Shown one piece after another: positions 22,601-34,364 of a stretch of 64,000 nt of DNA. The position numbers and the translations under genes were made by a program. The notes beneath the pieces were generated by a model. It was not told the origin of the DNA and searched no databases. It worked only from the letters and a program-made list of their open reading frames with translations. The stretch's first letter is position 1. Each line of letters opens with the position of its first letter. The stretch covers positions 372,001 to 436,000 of the forward strand of contig MU839089.1 of assembly GCA_030685235.1 (NCBI GenBank), written 5' to 3'. Origin of the DNA: Copromyces sp. CBS 386.78 (lineage: Eukaryota; Ascomycota; Sordariomycetes; Sordariales; Sordariaceae).

Positions 22601-25215
22601 TTTTAGCTTGTCGGCCAGAGGCTCGCCGCAGATGTCCCGGTACGCCGTCTTCAACGAGCAGTATCATCAGCAGCAGCTTGAACGACAAGCCCAGATCAAG
22701 GAGGAGGATCTGCGGGAGAGAGGGGTTGATGTACGGGATTTTTCCAATAGCCCGTCTGCCGGCAGTGATGGGACTGAGACTGGACCGTCGTCTCCTCTGA
22801 AGGTCCAGGAACCAGTACCTGACGCAAACAACATGGAAGTCGTCAAGGAAGTCGTCAAGGAGCAGCAACACAACAGCGAGGAGACAAAGGGGGAAACACC
22901 ACAGCACATTCCCAAAACCTTGCCAGGACTTGGAGTCGCCGCCATGAGGCCAACAGGCGCTTTCCGCAGCGTTGCCGAAATCAGCCAGCAGCTGCAATCA
23001 GCTCTTTCACCAACACCGGTTGGCCGGCCAATCCCATCCAACACTGGTGTTGCACGACTGCAGCGGTCTCCCAACTTGAACAACTTGCGGCCTGACAGTC
23101 CAGGCAGCACCAGCAGCATAGTCAGCAGCCCGTCTCACACAAGCACTCTCCCTGGCAGCCAACAGGATCCCGCCGCCAAGTCATTCCTTGGAACACTTGC
23201 AGAAGAGGGAGAACAAGGTGAGGGAGAGACAGAGACTGCCAGAAGCCCAACAACTCCCTCGCGTGGTGGTCAACACAGCGACACCATTCCCACCACCATC
23301 ACCCGATCGGGATCGTCGCCGACGGCAGCATCCCCCCACCAAAACCAGGCCCCAGCCACCCCCAGTCCTCCCCGGCCCAACACTAGCAGGGCCACCAGCG
23401 CTAACAGCAGCGTCCTTGCTGGGGCTGCCCTGGCATTGGGCACTACCACCACCTCCAGCCCTGTCGCTGGTGACGACAACAACAACAAAGACAAGAGCAA
23501 AGACAAGCACAAGCAAGCTGTGGTGACAACGCCCCGGGCTCTTTCTATCGCACTATCTGCCACGCCCGTCGCCAATGAAGGCCGCACCCGATCTAAGGGG
23601 TCAATGGATGTGCCCGACGTTTATGTAAGTGGTTTGTCTTTTCTTCACAAAAAAAAGCACGCTGACACAATTTGCTTCCAAACAGGATGGCTTAGGCGAA
23701 GGTCGCCTGGGCTCCCCGCGATCGCCCGCCCGCCCGCCCAGCTTGCGCAAACGACAAAGTGTCCAGCTTAACGATCTGGAAACCAGACTTGCCCAGTTGA
23801 TGGCCGAGAATGCCGCGCTGCAAAAAGCAAAGAATGACGCCCAAGCCGAACTGTCCCAGCGCAATGCCGACCTGAGCAGCATCCTTGCCGACAAAAACCT
23901 CGAGATCGAGAACCTCCAGCGCGAAATCAGAAACACACAAGAAACATGCGACCGGCTCCAGGAAACATACGAGGGCCTGAAGAGCTCGACCGCCGCCATC
24001 GCTGTTAAGCACAGCGAGAAGGTGCGCGAACTCGAGGAGCAAGTCAGGAAAGCCACCGAGGAACTGGCCGCCGCTCAGGGCGGACACGAACAATATACCA
24101 AGGCTATTGCCGAGAAGGATGCCCAGATCGCCCATCTCCGCGCCCAATTGGACGCCCAAACCGCACAGATCAAGGACCTGCGGGAGCAAATCGAGGAGAA
24201 GCAACAACAAATTTCTCGGTCACCGGAACCGTCCGGAGCTGATGACTTCCTCGACCTGCACGACGTCGACTACTTCGACCAGCGCCTGTCGCAGCTCTGC
24301 GCCCACGTCCAGCAATGGGTCCTCCGCTTCTCCAAGTTCAGCGACATGCGCCACTGCCGCTTGACTTCGGAGATCAACGACGAGAAGCTCATCGACCGCC
24401 TCGACAACGCCGTCCTCGACGGCTCCGACGTGGACGTCTACCTGGCCGACCGCGTCCGTCGCCGTGACGTCTTCATGTCCATGGTCATGACCATGATCTA
24501 CGAGTTTGTCTTTACCCGTTTTCTGTTTGGCATGGACCGCGACCAGCGCCAACGACTCAAGTACCTCGAGAAACAACTATCAGAAACCGGCCCCGTACAC
24601 GCAGTCCGTCAATGGCGCGCCGTCACTTTGACGCTGCTCAGCCAGAGAAGAAATTACAAGAGCCAACGAGACCGCGACACGGAACAAGTCGTCCGAGCCA
24701 TCCTCGACGCTTTGGATAAGATCCTTCCTCCACCTTCGGACAAGGAAGAAGTCATACTGGAACAACTGCGTCGCGTCGTCAGGGAGGCTGTGTCCTTGTC
24801 TATTCAGATGCGGTGCCAAAGAGCAGAGTATATCATGCTCCCGCCCTTGCAGCCGGAATATGACGAGAGCGGGGACTTGATTGAGACGGTGTCGTTTAAT
24901 GCTGCGCTGATGAATGAACGGAGCGGCGATGCAGAGGTGCCGGAGCCAGAAGAGCTGGAGAGATCGAGGGCTACGGTTAGAGTGGTGCTGTTCCCGCTGG
25001 TTATCAGGAAGGGGGATGATTGGGGACGCGGGGATGACGAGGTTGTTGTTTGTCCGGCGCAGGTGCTCGTGCAGAGGCCTAGGAAACAGAGAAGGGGAAG
25101 GGTGGTTAGTGCGGGGAAGCAAGTGGCCCGGGAGCCAGGGGCAGTGCAAAGGGAGCCGGTGCCGGTGCCGGTGCCGCAGGGGATGAGGGGGGATGTGACG
25201 ATGGGGGGGGGGTAA
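10668..25215 (+). CDS. lah-2: Leashin LAH-2-like giant septal/apical protein
   Basis: Proposed exons are 10668-11510, 11594-21578, 21649-23624 and 23686-25215 (4777 residues). All three introns (83, 70, 61 nt) have GTAAGN donors, GCTAAT/GCTAAC/GCTGAC branch sites and CAG acceptors, and their phases agree. The start is uncertain. ATG 10668 has A at -3 and G at +4 and begins a segment already resembling the repeats; the next in-frame ATG is 10848. Residues 100-2300 and 3000-3600 are dense arrays of EEVELPASP-type units, interrupted by 13 copies of an HSRQIIPPNLQR-type motif. Three Ala/Val-rich hydrophobic stretches lie near residues 2489, 3187 and 3620. A coiled coil spans about 4293-4446, followed by a globular-looking domain at about 4453-4734. 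Known: LAH-2 localises to the hyphal apex and septal pore rim and affects colony growth. Homologues are often labelled involucrin repeat protein. The family call is an inference from architecture. Confidence 0.7.
14521..20215 (+). repeat. Thirteen HSxQIIPPxxQR motifs embedded in LAH-2
   Basis: A second repeat type lies inside the ELPASP arrays, with consensus DELQHLHSRQIIPPNLQR followed by ASP. Copies lie near 14530, 14735, 14995, 15173, 15437, 15632, 15917, 16054, 16243, 16340, 16665, 20008 and 20150. Three of them (about 15173, 15632, 16665) are a variant with HSAQILPLYVQRADSTWGE or close to it. Eleven copies sit within 2.2 kb and two are 3.3 kb downstream. Confidence 0.9.
18217..18335 (+). 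repeat. Polyalanine then polythreonine trinucleotide tract in LAH-2
   Basis: An imperfect GCC/GCA run encodes eleven consecutive alanines and further Ala-rich sequence. About 60 nt later an ACA/ACT run encodes eight threonines. Both stay in frame in the long third-frame exon. Confidence 0.85.
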
Positions 25216-26982
25216 CGGGAGTCAGGTTTAGGACGGGAGTCATGATAACTTGGGAGAGCAAGTTGGATTGAAGTGAAGGACTGATGGATAGAACCATGGA
25301 AGGACAGAAACGTGGAAGTAAGGAAGTAAAGAAGGAAGGAAGGAAAAGGTGACGAACGAGATGACTTGGTACTAGACTAATTTCTTGTCGTGTCGTCGTT
25401 TTTGTCTAGTCTAGTCTGTTTAGTACTTGATCTCTGTCCTTTGTTGGCTTTTTTGGCTTCCTTCAGTTAGTTTATTTAGTTGGAGTTGTTGGCGGGCGTA
25501 AATCTGGTTTTTTGCTTTGCTTTGCTGTTACTTGAGTCTGAGTCTGTGTTTCTATGAAATGATGATATCTTTTATGTTCCATTGTTTTCCAAGTTCTGAA
25601 TTGGATCTAAGTTTCTTGGAAGGAAGGAAGAATGAGTGAGGTTGAGGTTGAGGTTATCATGAAGGTAAATGAATAATAAATTGCTTTCTTTCAGTTGTCT
25701 TTGGCCATCCATCGCCATTCCCGTCGTCCCTACCTAATATACGTAGAGCTAGGTAAGGTAGAGACCTACGCGTTGATATGGCCTCGCCCTTCCGTTCGAT
25801 ACCCACCTACATAAATAACCCTACCTACTATGTATATAACCCTCATGCAAACAAAGCACATTCAGTCCCCTCCCCTCCCGTTTTCCTTCTTCACCATCCA
25901 CAAATTCACTCACTCCTCTCATATAATAACAAACAAACAAACCATCCCTGACAAAGACAATGGTGAGCTGGTGGTGGGTGGGTTGAGGCCGGGCGGGGGC
26001 TTCAGCAGTTGACATTTACATACGAAAGCTTTGTGAACAAGATTACCTACTGATTATTTTGGGGGGTTTTTTTTTTTTTTAGTCTTTTTTTTTTTTTTTT
26101 TTTTTTTTTTGTAATTTTTCCTTCAGCTCTTTTTTCACTCATCGGCATTCATCTTCTATGGCTTAAAGCAACTTTGATGGCGGAACAGCCAGCGCCTTTT
26201 GTTTAGGGACTCCCAAGGTAAGGTAGTATCCAACCTGGTGGGACGTTGAGGTTGATTTCCCATCATCTCCTTGGTATATCATGTAGATAGATATCAATGA
26301 TCCGCTTTCATTTCGGACGCTTCTTTTTGTTTGTCCGAGGTTGTATTGTAGTGTAGACTACCTACCTACTCGTCAGGAACCGAAGCAATCCCCCGACCCG
26401 ACCCGACCCGAGTCGATGTGAAAAAGTTGAGGAAGGAAGGAAGGTAACTTGGGGGGCCAGGAGCCTGGGGGGGTTGATAAGCAGGGCAATATGTAGGTTG
26501 ATCGGCACGGTTTATTCTGCGCTTACTTGAGAAGTGGAAGAAGTCCAGTACGTACCGCCACCACCAGACGAAGCCGGGTAGGTAGGTAGCAGACTCAAAG
26601 CGAGGGAAAAGTCAGAGAGCTTTCGTGTGGGGGAATGACATACGCCTCCGGCCGGGGCCGTTCGTTCGGGATTTTCTGTGTTCATCTCCGGAGCAGAGGG
26701 AGGGAGACGGGGACTGGACGTTTGTTTATTTTGACTTTGCGGCTCGGGATTTGGGGTTATCCAGTGTCAAAGCAGAAGGCGGGCATCGGCGGACGAAGCT
26801 ATGGTTTCTCGCTTTGCTTCAGGTTGGGTTTTCTCTGGGTTTTTTATGTTATTTTTATCTTTTTTCCCCACTTTCTTCGTTCTATTTTTTTCCTCTGTCA
26901 CTCTCTTCTTTTCCTCCCTTGCTTTCTCTCTCCTTGTCCTTGTGCTGCTATAAAGTCAACATCACCGTGTACTAATAACAAG
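25216..26982. other. Intergenic: lah-2 3' flank, no gene seen
   Basis: I find no open frame with coding character. The region holds lah-2 3' sequence, repeated CTAC/TAGG microsatellite patches near 25730-25830 and 26340-26590, a short tandem CCCGA series at about 26395-26411, and a long poly-T tract. Frames near 26625-27123 are short and compositionally random. Confidence 0.6.
26067..26110 (+). repeat. Interrupted poly-T tract
   Basis: Runs of 14 T (26067-26080) and 26 T (26085-26110) are separated by AGTC. No adjacent feature explains it; long T runs are common between genes in this window. Confidence 0.95.
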
Positions 26983-27549
26983 TGTTCGGGGAGGCCAGGA
27001 AACCTGGCCCCCTTCCGTAAAGGGTGTAAGGCCTGGATACTGGGTTGTGCCGTTCAGAGAACGGGAACGCGAAAAAGGGGAACGGGCATATGCACTAATA
27101 TGAAAACGTTGAAACTCAGTTAGGCCTAACAATTATTTTGCGGGCGGAAAGTGCATTTTCAGGCCGTGCACTATGATTTGGGTAGTGCGTGCGGGTTTTG
27201 TATATATTCCGCCCGCGAAAAGCACTAACACCCTAACCGCACTTTTTAGCGTGAACCTTGCTATAGGGATATAGAGAAAGAGAATATAGAGAGTACCTCC
27301 CACACGTACAAGGACCTCACAATAGCCGACTCTCCTAGATCGCCAGTCTCTAGCTATCTCAACGGCAGTTGTTCAACGAGGGCTCTCCTGACACTAAGCG
27401 ATGATTCCCCGCCCTTCCGCCGGCGCGCTTGCGTCGAGCTCGAGCTTTGAGAGCTAGGATTACTCACTCAATAACTCAAAACATCTGCTGGGATTTGTGG
27501 TGTTATGGTATCACAGAGACCATCGCCGTTACACAGCAGATGCAACAAG
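26983..27549 (+). mobile_element. Probable LTR-retrotransposon remnant
   Basis: The sequence starts TGTTCGGGG at 26983, directly after ACAAG. It contains a TATATA box-like stretch near 27200 and a possible LTR end AAAACA at 27483 (TGTT...AACA, 501 bp). A TGGTATCACAGAG sequence at 27506-27518 resembles the Met-tRNA primer-binding site of copia-type elements. A second ACAAG follows TGCA at 27545-27549, so an alternative reading is a 562-bp solo LTR with a 5-bp target duplication. No gag or pol coding sequence follows. The family is not identified and the right boundary is ambiguous. Confidence 0.45.
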
Positions 27550-30154
27550 TTGGTCGCCACGATGCTTCCGTGCCTGCTCGGGCCCCGACCATACCAGGGC
27601 AAGGGAAAGGGCAAGGGCGGGGGATAAGGTAAAGCGGAATGGGGAAGGGGGAACAATGGTTCTCTTCCAATGGTTTAGGCTGGTTGAGTTTCCGCATGGG
27701 CTGGCTACGGTAAGGTAGGTACCTTGGCTTACCTAGCTGGCTGGCTAGCAGGGTGTTCCTGCCTCAAGAGCTGTTTTCTTGGATGAGAACTGACGGGAGA
27801 AAGAGAACAGGCAAGGGTTGAGAGGAAAGAGTGACTGATATGACGGGAACCTGCTTTAGCGGCCCCATGTCCCAAGTACCCTCTGAAGGGACACTCTCAG
27901 GTCACTCAACGGCGATGAAGCGTACAACAAAGAGAGAAGCAAAAGAAAACATCCGGTAGTAGTGTGTTCTACGTTCCGTCGTTCATCTCTTCTATTCTTA
28001 ACCATGCGGATCAACAGCAGATGTGAGCATAAAAACAACAAGCCACATCAAAACCGCTGCCTATCATGAACCGAAACAGACACACAGAGAGACCCAGAGA
28101 CAGGATGGCACAGACAGACGAGACAGAAGACACAGATGGGAATGGGGCAGCGATGGATGACCTGCAGCGACGATTCAATACTTGGCTGCAACTGTCACAC
28201 AAAGACGAACAAGAACGTCCGATAGGCTTCCTCCTCCATGGAGTCTCCCGATCGTGCTTCTGTGCTCAACTGTCCGCCAGTTCGCCAGCCCACACGCTCT
28301 CGCGCACAAACGCCGACACGGGTCCATGGCCAGACGCCACAGTTTCTTTTCTGTCCGGCCCAGGTCCTAATCTCTCCTCTTCACCCCGCGTCTTCGAACT
28401 TGAGACACGGTCAGCAAGCAAAGCAGCAAAGTGGCGTTCGCAGCATGGTTCAGTCTTGATGGCCGGTGGCTCTTTTGGGGAATCTAGACTAGACTCGGAC
28501 CAGCCTCCCCCACGCCGCCATCGGGGCACAGACTAGGTAATAACCGAGAGCCGGATGGGAAGGGGAAGGAATACACTCCAACTAGGGGATCTTTTGACGA
28601 GATATCCTCATTGCTACCGACGGTTGGTGGTGGTGGTGATCCGAAACGACACATGGGCCCAACCTGAGGAGGGAGCTGTGACTGACTGACTGAACACCAA
28701 AAAAGCCTGTGTGGCTGTCACGCCCCCGGTCCCGGTCCCGGGAACCCTTGAGACGAGAGAGATAAACTCGCCGGGGCTTGACCATCTTAATCGGATGGCG
28801 TTCTTTTGATCGAGGTCACTTCACCGAAATGGATCGATAATGAACGAAGAAGCATGCAACAGCAGATGGCGATATCACCACGACACCCCGACTCCTACAG
28901 AGAGAGTACTTGGGCGCAGTCCTCCACTCTTTGTGAAACGTGGGATCAACGTTCCGGTGCTTGCCTGCAGCTTCTACTGCCCCTAGCTCTCTCTCTCTGT
29001 CCCCAGGCTTTTCGACAAGTTGCTGTACTATCCCGTCCGGTCGGGCGGGCGGGAGCGTGAAAAGCGCTGTTGCGTCTGCAGCTCACATCACCCATTATCC
29101 CATGCGTTCAGACTCGCTTCTTCAGAAATGGGACCACCGAGTTCGTCTGTAGACCCGAAAGAGGCATGTGAGTATTGCTATGGAAAAAATGAGGGGAAAA
29201 TCGAACAGGCACTTTCCCAGTTCCTCGTGCAGATCCATTTCGGTGATGAAGGACCATTACCACCCAACGGTCAACAACAGTCACTGTTGGAGTGAGGGCA
29301 GATACGCCGAAATTATCACCGATTAGAATACGCGAGTATCATCGTATGTAAGGGGGAAAGGGGAAGTGAGGTACTTTGAACTCACTTACCCAAGAGGGCA
29401 ATTCGGTAAAAAGGCTGGCTGGTTGAAAGGGAGCTTCGGATCCTTCCTGGTAGCTTGCTCCCCGAGATCCCCTTGATCAACTCGCTCTCGCTCCTGCATG
29501 TGGTGCATGTCTGGCATGTCTGACCGACCCATCTGTCCTGTCTGTGCTCCTCTCTTTCTCTCTCATACGATCCGAGACTCTGTTGACTTGGTAACCAGCC
29601 GCAGCTACCCTTCCCTTCATACCTGCCTCTCCCTCTTTACCTTACACCAACGTACCCTACCTACCTACCCTTATCGAACTCACGCATCAGGTATTAACAG
29701 TTACCGGGAGCTAACAATCTGGAGATCAAGCAGCAACCGAGCCGGTACATACAAACTTAGTTTAGGTCCAACCCCTGAATGAATGTAGGTCGGCTGGCGT
29801 TCCGGGTGCCGGCCCCCAGAAAAGAAAGGAAGAAAAGAGGAACAGTACACCCAATAGCCTTTGTTCCCTTGTGCGTGCTGCTAAAAGGAGGAACGGGAAT
29901 CTCCATAACTTTCCCATCAGCTCGGGGCCGGTGATCAGGGTTTTATCATCTCGCGTGCTCCAGCGTGGTGGCTGCTGCGCCTACTATCGTCACCGACCTA
30001 TCGTGACGCCAGCCCCCCTCCAAAAACGCAACCAGACAGACAGTCCAAGCCAGGGAAAAGAGACAAGTGAGTGAGTGTGTGTGACAACAATAAGAAAGCA
30101 GCATCACCTTGCACAACGTGTGTCCGGTGCCCCCCCTCCTCCCCCTCCCTCCCC

Positions 30155-30181
30155 CTCTGCTCTGCTCTGCTCTGCTCTGCT
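30155..30181 (+). repeat. CTCTG pentanucleotide microsatellite
   Basis: About five tandem CTCTG units lie in C-rich sequence, in the presumed upstream region of the zinc-cluster regulator. Confidence 0.9.
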
Positions 30182-31261
30182 CCCCTCACACACATACACA
30201 CACCCAAGTTCCAGTTCCAGCTTTAACCCTCCGGTACGGTACTCTTCCGGACACAGACACGCACGCACACACACACACGACGCAAAGGTCGGTCGGTGGC
30301 ATCTCAAATCAACATGAACCACCCAAGAAGCGGCTGAATTCCCATCCAAGACCGAACGAATATAGTTAGCGAGCGAGAGCACCATCACACAGACTGGGCA
30401 CATAACGATAGCTCTCGTCATGAGATAGCACAGGAACCGTTCCCCCACCGTCTGTTAAGTTTAGCTTTTTATCCGAATCAACCAAGCCTTTTGTTCCCGT
30501 GACGGACGGAAAGCTGAAGGATACGACAACATAGCTCACCTACCGACCCGTTACTATTCCAAGAAGTGTCTGTCGTATGAGCAACTACACGACGGAACCG
30601 AGCAAGTAGCACACTACCAAGATAGCTACCTCTACGCCTCATTGTCCTTTCTCAGCAAGACAGAGAGCGTTCATTGCACGTGGTTGAGCGACCGCCACCA
30701 CCACCACCAAGACGGACCACTAGAGTACAGTAGAGGAAGTATCGGCCAGCCTTCCGATCCACTTTCTAACTGAAGACCCTCCCGGATCAAAACACTTTTT
30801 GCTCTCTTTCTTGTTCAGATTGCATCTCCAAACCAGTTCGAACGGAAAACCGATCGATGCCTCTACCTCTTTCAGGGTCCGGCATCACCCGAGGCTCGAC
30901 AACATTTATTCAACAAGATCGTCGCAAACCTGCGAATAACAGCAGTGTGTACGTTTTCGAACTCGAGATCGATTCTTTAGGCAGCAAATCGGCGACAAAC
31001 CGGGGCTACTGTGGCCAAGATCAGGACTAGGAAGAAGCCCTTTCGAGTCCGAGCCGCTTATGCCCAGCCTGCCTGCCCCTTGCGGGACAAACAATGGAAG
31101 CTAAAGCCACTCGATAATTCTTTCGCATATCTATATCAAACAAGGAAAAAAGCAAACTCTCCCCACCTGACCTGTAACGTAGCTTCACCAAGACTCCAGG
31201 GGATATCTGCGTGAAATTAGGGAGGGGGGCGAACAAAGAAAGACGACCGCCACGAAGAAGG

Positions 31262-31402
31262 ATGGTTACCACGAACGGCATACCGACGACGAGTATCATG
31301 AACAACACAACAAGCAACCATAATCGATCGATCACTACGGTACCGGTTTCAATACCGTCGCAGAATACAGGGGCAGCGCAGCATACCCAGCATCAACATT
31401 GA
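31262..31402 (+). other. Upstream open frame, same phase as the zinc-cluster gene
   Basis: ATG at 31262 opens 46 codons (Thr/Asn/Ser/His-rich) and ends at TGA 31400-31402. The same frame then stays open through ATG 31442 of the regulator. It may be a translated upstream frame, or the original N-terminus cut off by a single stop codon. The composition resembles the low-complexity start of the regulator, but this is not proof of translation. Confidence 0.4.
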
Positions 31403-31441
31403 CAACAAGCATATCCAACTACGATACCTCCGGCCGTGAGA

Positions 31442-34332
31442 ATGTCATCATCAGTAATGGGCGCCATGTCCTCTCTTTCACCGTCAAGCGCACAACAACA
31501 GAATACCTTCCGACGAGCAAGTGTCGCCTCATCGATAACCACCGCCACATTAGACGACGACCCCATGGCCACACCATTGTCCACTCCACCAAGTATCGAT
31601 CCCAACAGTAACAACAACACCCTCTACGGACCAGGACCAGGACCAACCAGCATGGGACTGGACATGGGGGCAATGCTCGGAGCAGGAGGAGGCGGAAACA
31701 TGATATTAGGAGGAATCGTCGGATCTGGAATGGTCGGCAGCAGCAGCAGCAGCGTCAGTTCCGGAAACATGCCCATGACCGCCACCCACCTCCACCACCC
31801 CACTCCCGGCGGTTTCCTTCCCAACATCATCAACATGCCCATCTCCATGCCCAGCCTCACCGGCATCAACATGTCCCCTCATCATCAGCACGCAACAACA
31901 AGCCATGCCTACACTCAACACCAACACCACAACACGGGCGGAGGTGGAGGGGGACAAAAACCCATCCGCCGCCGCATGCGCATGATCACGTCGTGCCTCG
32001 AATGTCGTCGACGCAAGCTCAAATGCAACAAGTGCAAGCCGTGCGTCAACTGCCAAAAGTTCAATCGCGAGTGTCTCTACCTGGGCCCCAAACTCGACGA
32101 GGCGTCGCAGATGCGGCTTACCGAGATCAAGGAGCAGGTGGGGAGCTTGGAGAGGGCGTTGGAGAGGGATGTTGCCAAGGGGGCTGCTTCTTCTTCTTCT
32201 TCTTCTTCTGGACAAAGAAGAGAAGGAGGGATGGTGGGTGTTGGTGGATTCCGGATGGCAGTGGGCATGGGCATGATGGGCATGAGGGGGAGGAGGAGGG
32301 GGAGTTGTATCTCTGTTTTGCATGGTAGGGATGATGGGGACGGAGATGGAGATGGGGAGGATGGGGAGCTGGTGGATGGGGAGGAGGGGGAATATGAAGA
32401 AGGAGAAGAGTATGCGGAATCGACGCCCTTTGTGACGGAAGATGTGGCGTATGATGAGAACGAGACGGATGATCTGATTGATTTGGGGATACAGGTGGGC
32501 AAGATGAGGATTACGGAGAGGATTGGGGGGATGAGTAGGCCGAGGTTGGCGGAGGAGGTGAGTTTATATGATTCGCAATAATGTTTTGAACGAAACAGGG
32601 GGAAAAGATACTGACGAGTTTGGCCCATGACATGTAGATCCAAGTCGGGATTGGAAGCCCTCGCATGGGAGGGAACTCGTCCATGCCCAACAACCCTAAC
32701 GGAGTGCATCACCAGCTGGACACGGACATGAGCTACGACGCCGCCGCCGACCTTTCAGGATACCACACGGTAATTGACCAAGACGGAAACATTGAACACG
32801 TGCCGGACTTCCTCCGTCCCACGGCGGCATACATTCCTCCTACCAGCGGCTTCTTCTTTGGTCAAACGGGCCATCCCCCTTCGCTCCTCCACCTCTTGCC
32901 ACCCAAGTTCGTCGGGGACGGGCTCTTGGCTCGATACTTTGCCGCCGTGCACCCCATTGCTCGATGTGTTCACAAGCAGTCCTTCCAAACCCTGTACGAC
33001 GGGTTCTGGCTAGAGGTGCTCAACAACATCGAGCCCAGGGCGTCGGCGCAGGCGGTGGTGTTCGCTGCCTGGTTCAGTGCCTGCGTGAGTATGGAGGAGG
33101 AGGAAGTGCTGAGGGAGTATGGGGAGTACAAGGCCAAGTTGCTAGAGGCCATGAAGATCGGGACCGAGATTTCGCTGGCGAGAGCCAACTTTTTGAGGAC
33201 GACCAAAGTTGAGACAATGCAGGCTTTCGTCATGTATATGGTGAGTAGTGTCATATCATGGGAAGGAAAAGGGGTAACAAACAAGCAAGCAGGCTAACGA
33301 ACGGACATTCAGATCCCCCTCTGCAGAGAAGAGGTCTCCCGGGCTCACTCGGTCCTTGTCGGAGCCGCCGTTCGCATGGCCGAATGCATGGGCCTCCACC
33401 GAGATGGCGAAGCGTTTGGTCTTAACCCGTTGGAAACCCACGTCCGCAGACTCATCTGGCATCAACTCTGCTTCCTTGACATCCGGACCTGCGAAGCCCA
33501 AGGTCCCAAGCCCGCCATCCGACGAGACGACTATGACACCCGCCTCCCCCTGAATTGTGAAGAAGACGTTTTCGTCAACAACCATCCCGGATACCCAGTA
33601 GTCCCGCAAGACCACCAATGGACATCTTCCCTGCTGACCATCATGCGCTTCGAAGTCAACCAGATGATGCGCGTCATCTGGTCCGACCGCCGCAAGCTCG
33701 AGACCCGCAAGATGGAACTGCCCCCCGTCATCAGCAAGATCGAAAACTTCCGCAAGCGCATGTTGGAAAAGTACGGACCGTTGTTGGACGACCGGGTTCC
33801 CATCCAGCGCTACACCCGATATGTCATGAACCTGCTCATCTACCGGCTGCACGCCATGGTATTGCACCCCTACCACAGCAACACGCCGCACCCCTTGACC
33901 GAGCGGATGAACGGGATTCTCATCGAGAGCGGCATCATGATCATCGAGCACTCCATCGCCCTCGAGACCACGCCCGAGTTCCGCGAATGGGCATGGTACC
34001 TGGGTGCCTACCAGCAATACCAGATCGCGCTTCTGCTCGCCACCGAGATTTATTACCGGCCCAACAACGACCGAGCCGACCGCATCTGGGCCTGTCTGGA
34101 TTGGGTCTTCCAGCTGGAGCGCGAAATGCCGAGACAGGAGAAGAGCCTGAGGATCCTGACGGAAATCCAGAGCAAGACGAGCGTGTACGCCAACATGCGC
34201 AAGATGCGGGCCCCGACCGACTTGGTCAGGGCGGTGCCGGGCAAGCAGGCCATTAAGGAATCGCCTCCGCCGCCGACGCCGACGCCCATGATGCAGACGT
34301 CGTCGTCGCAGCAGTCGTATGAACAACACGCT

Positions 34333-34364
<32 letters not shown>

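Larger units (their letters stand above)
27550..31441. other. Long non-coding interval upstream of the zinc-cluster gene
   Basis: Nearly 4 kb without a convincing gene. The longest frame (28066-28536, 156 codons) lacks splice sites, repeats or recognisable motifs. The right half (about 29600-31440) is rich in CTAC, CACA and CCT microsatellites, including a CTCTG pentamer run at about 30155-30181. It probably includes promoter and long 5' leader of the downstream transcription factor gene, which is typical for regulators in these fungi. Confidence 0.5.

Noticed and set aside
25790..25810. TTCGAT-containing sequence resembling a tRNA B box
   Set aside because: No matching A box at suitable distance and no cloverleaf pairing.
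28066..28536. 156-codon open frame in the interval upstream of the zinc-cluster gene
   Set aside because: No family motif, splice partner or conserved block; composition changes along its length. It could be chance, so it is not listed as a gene.
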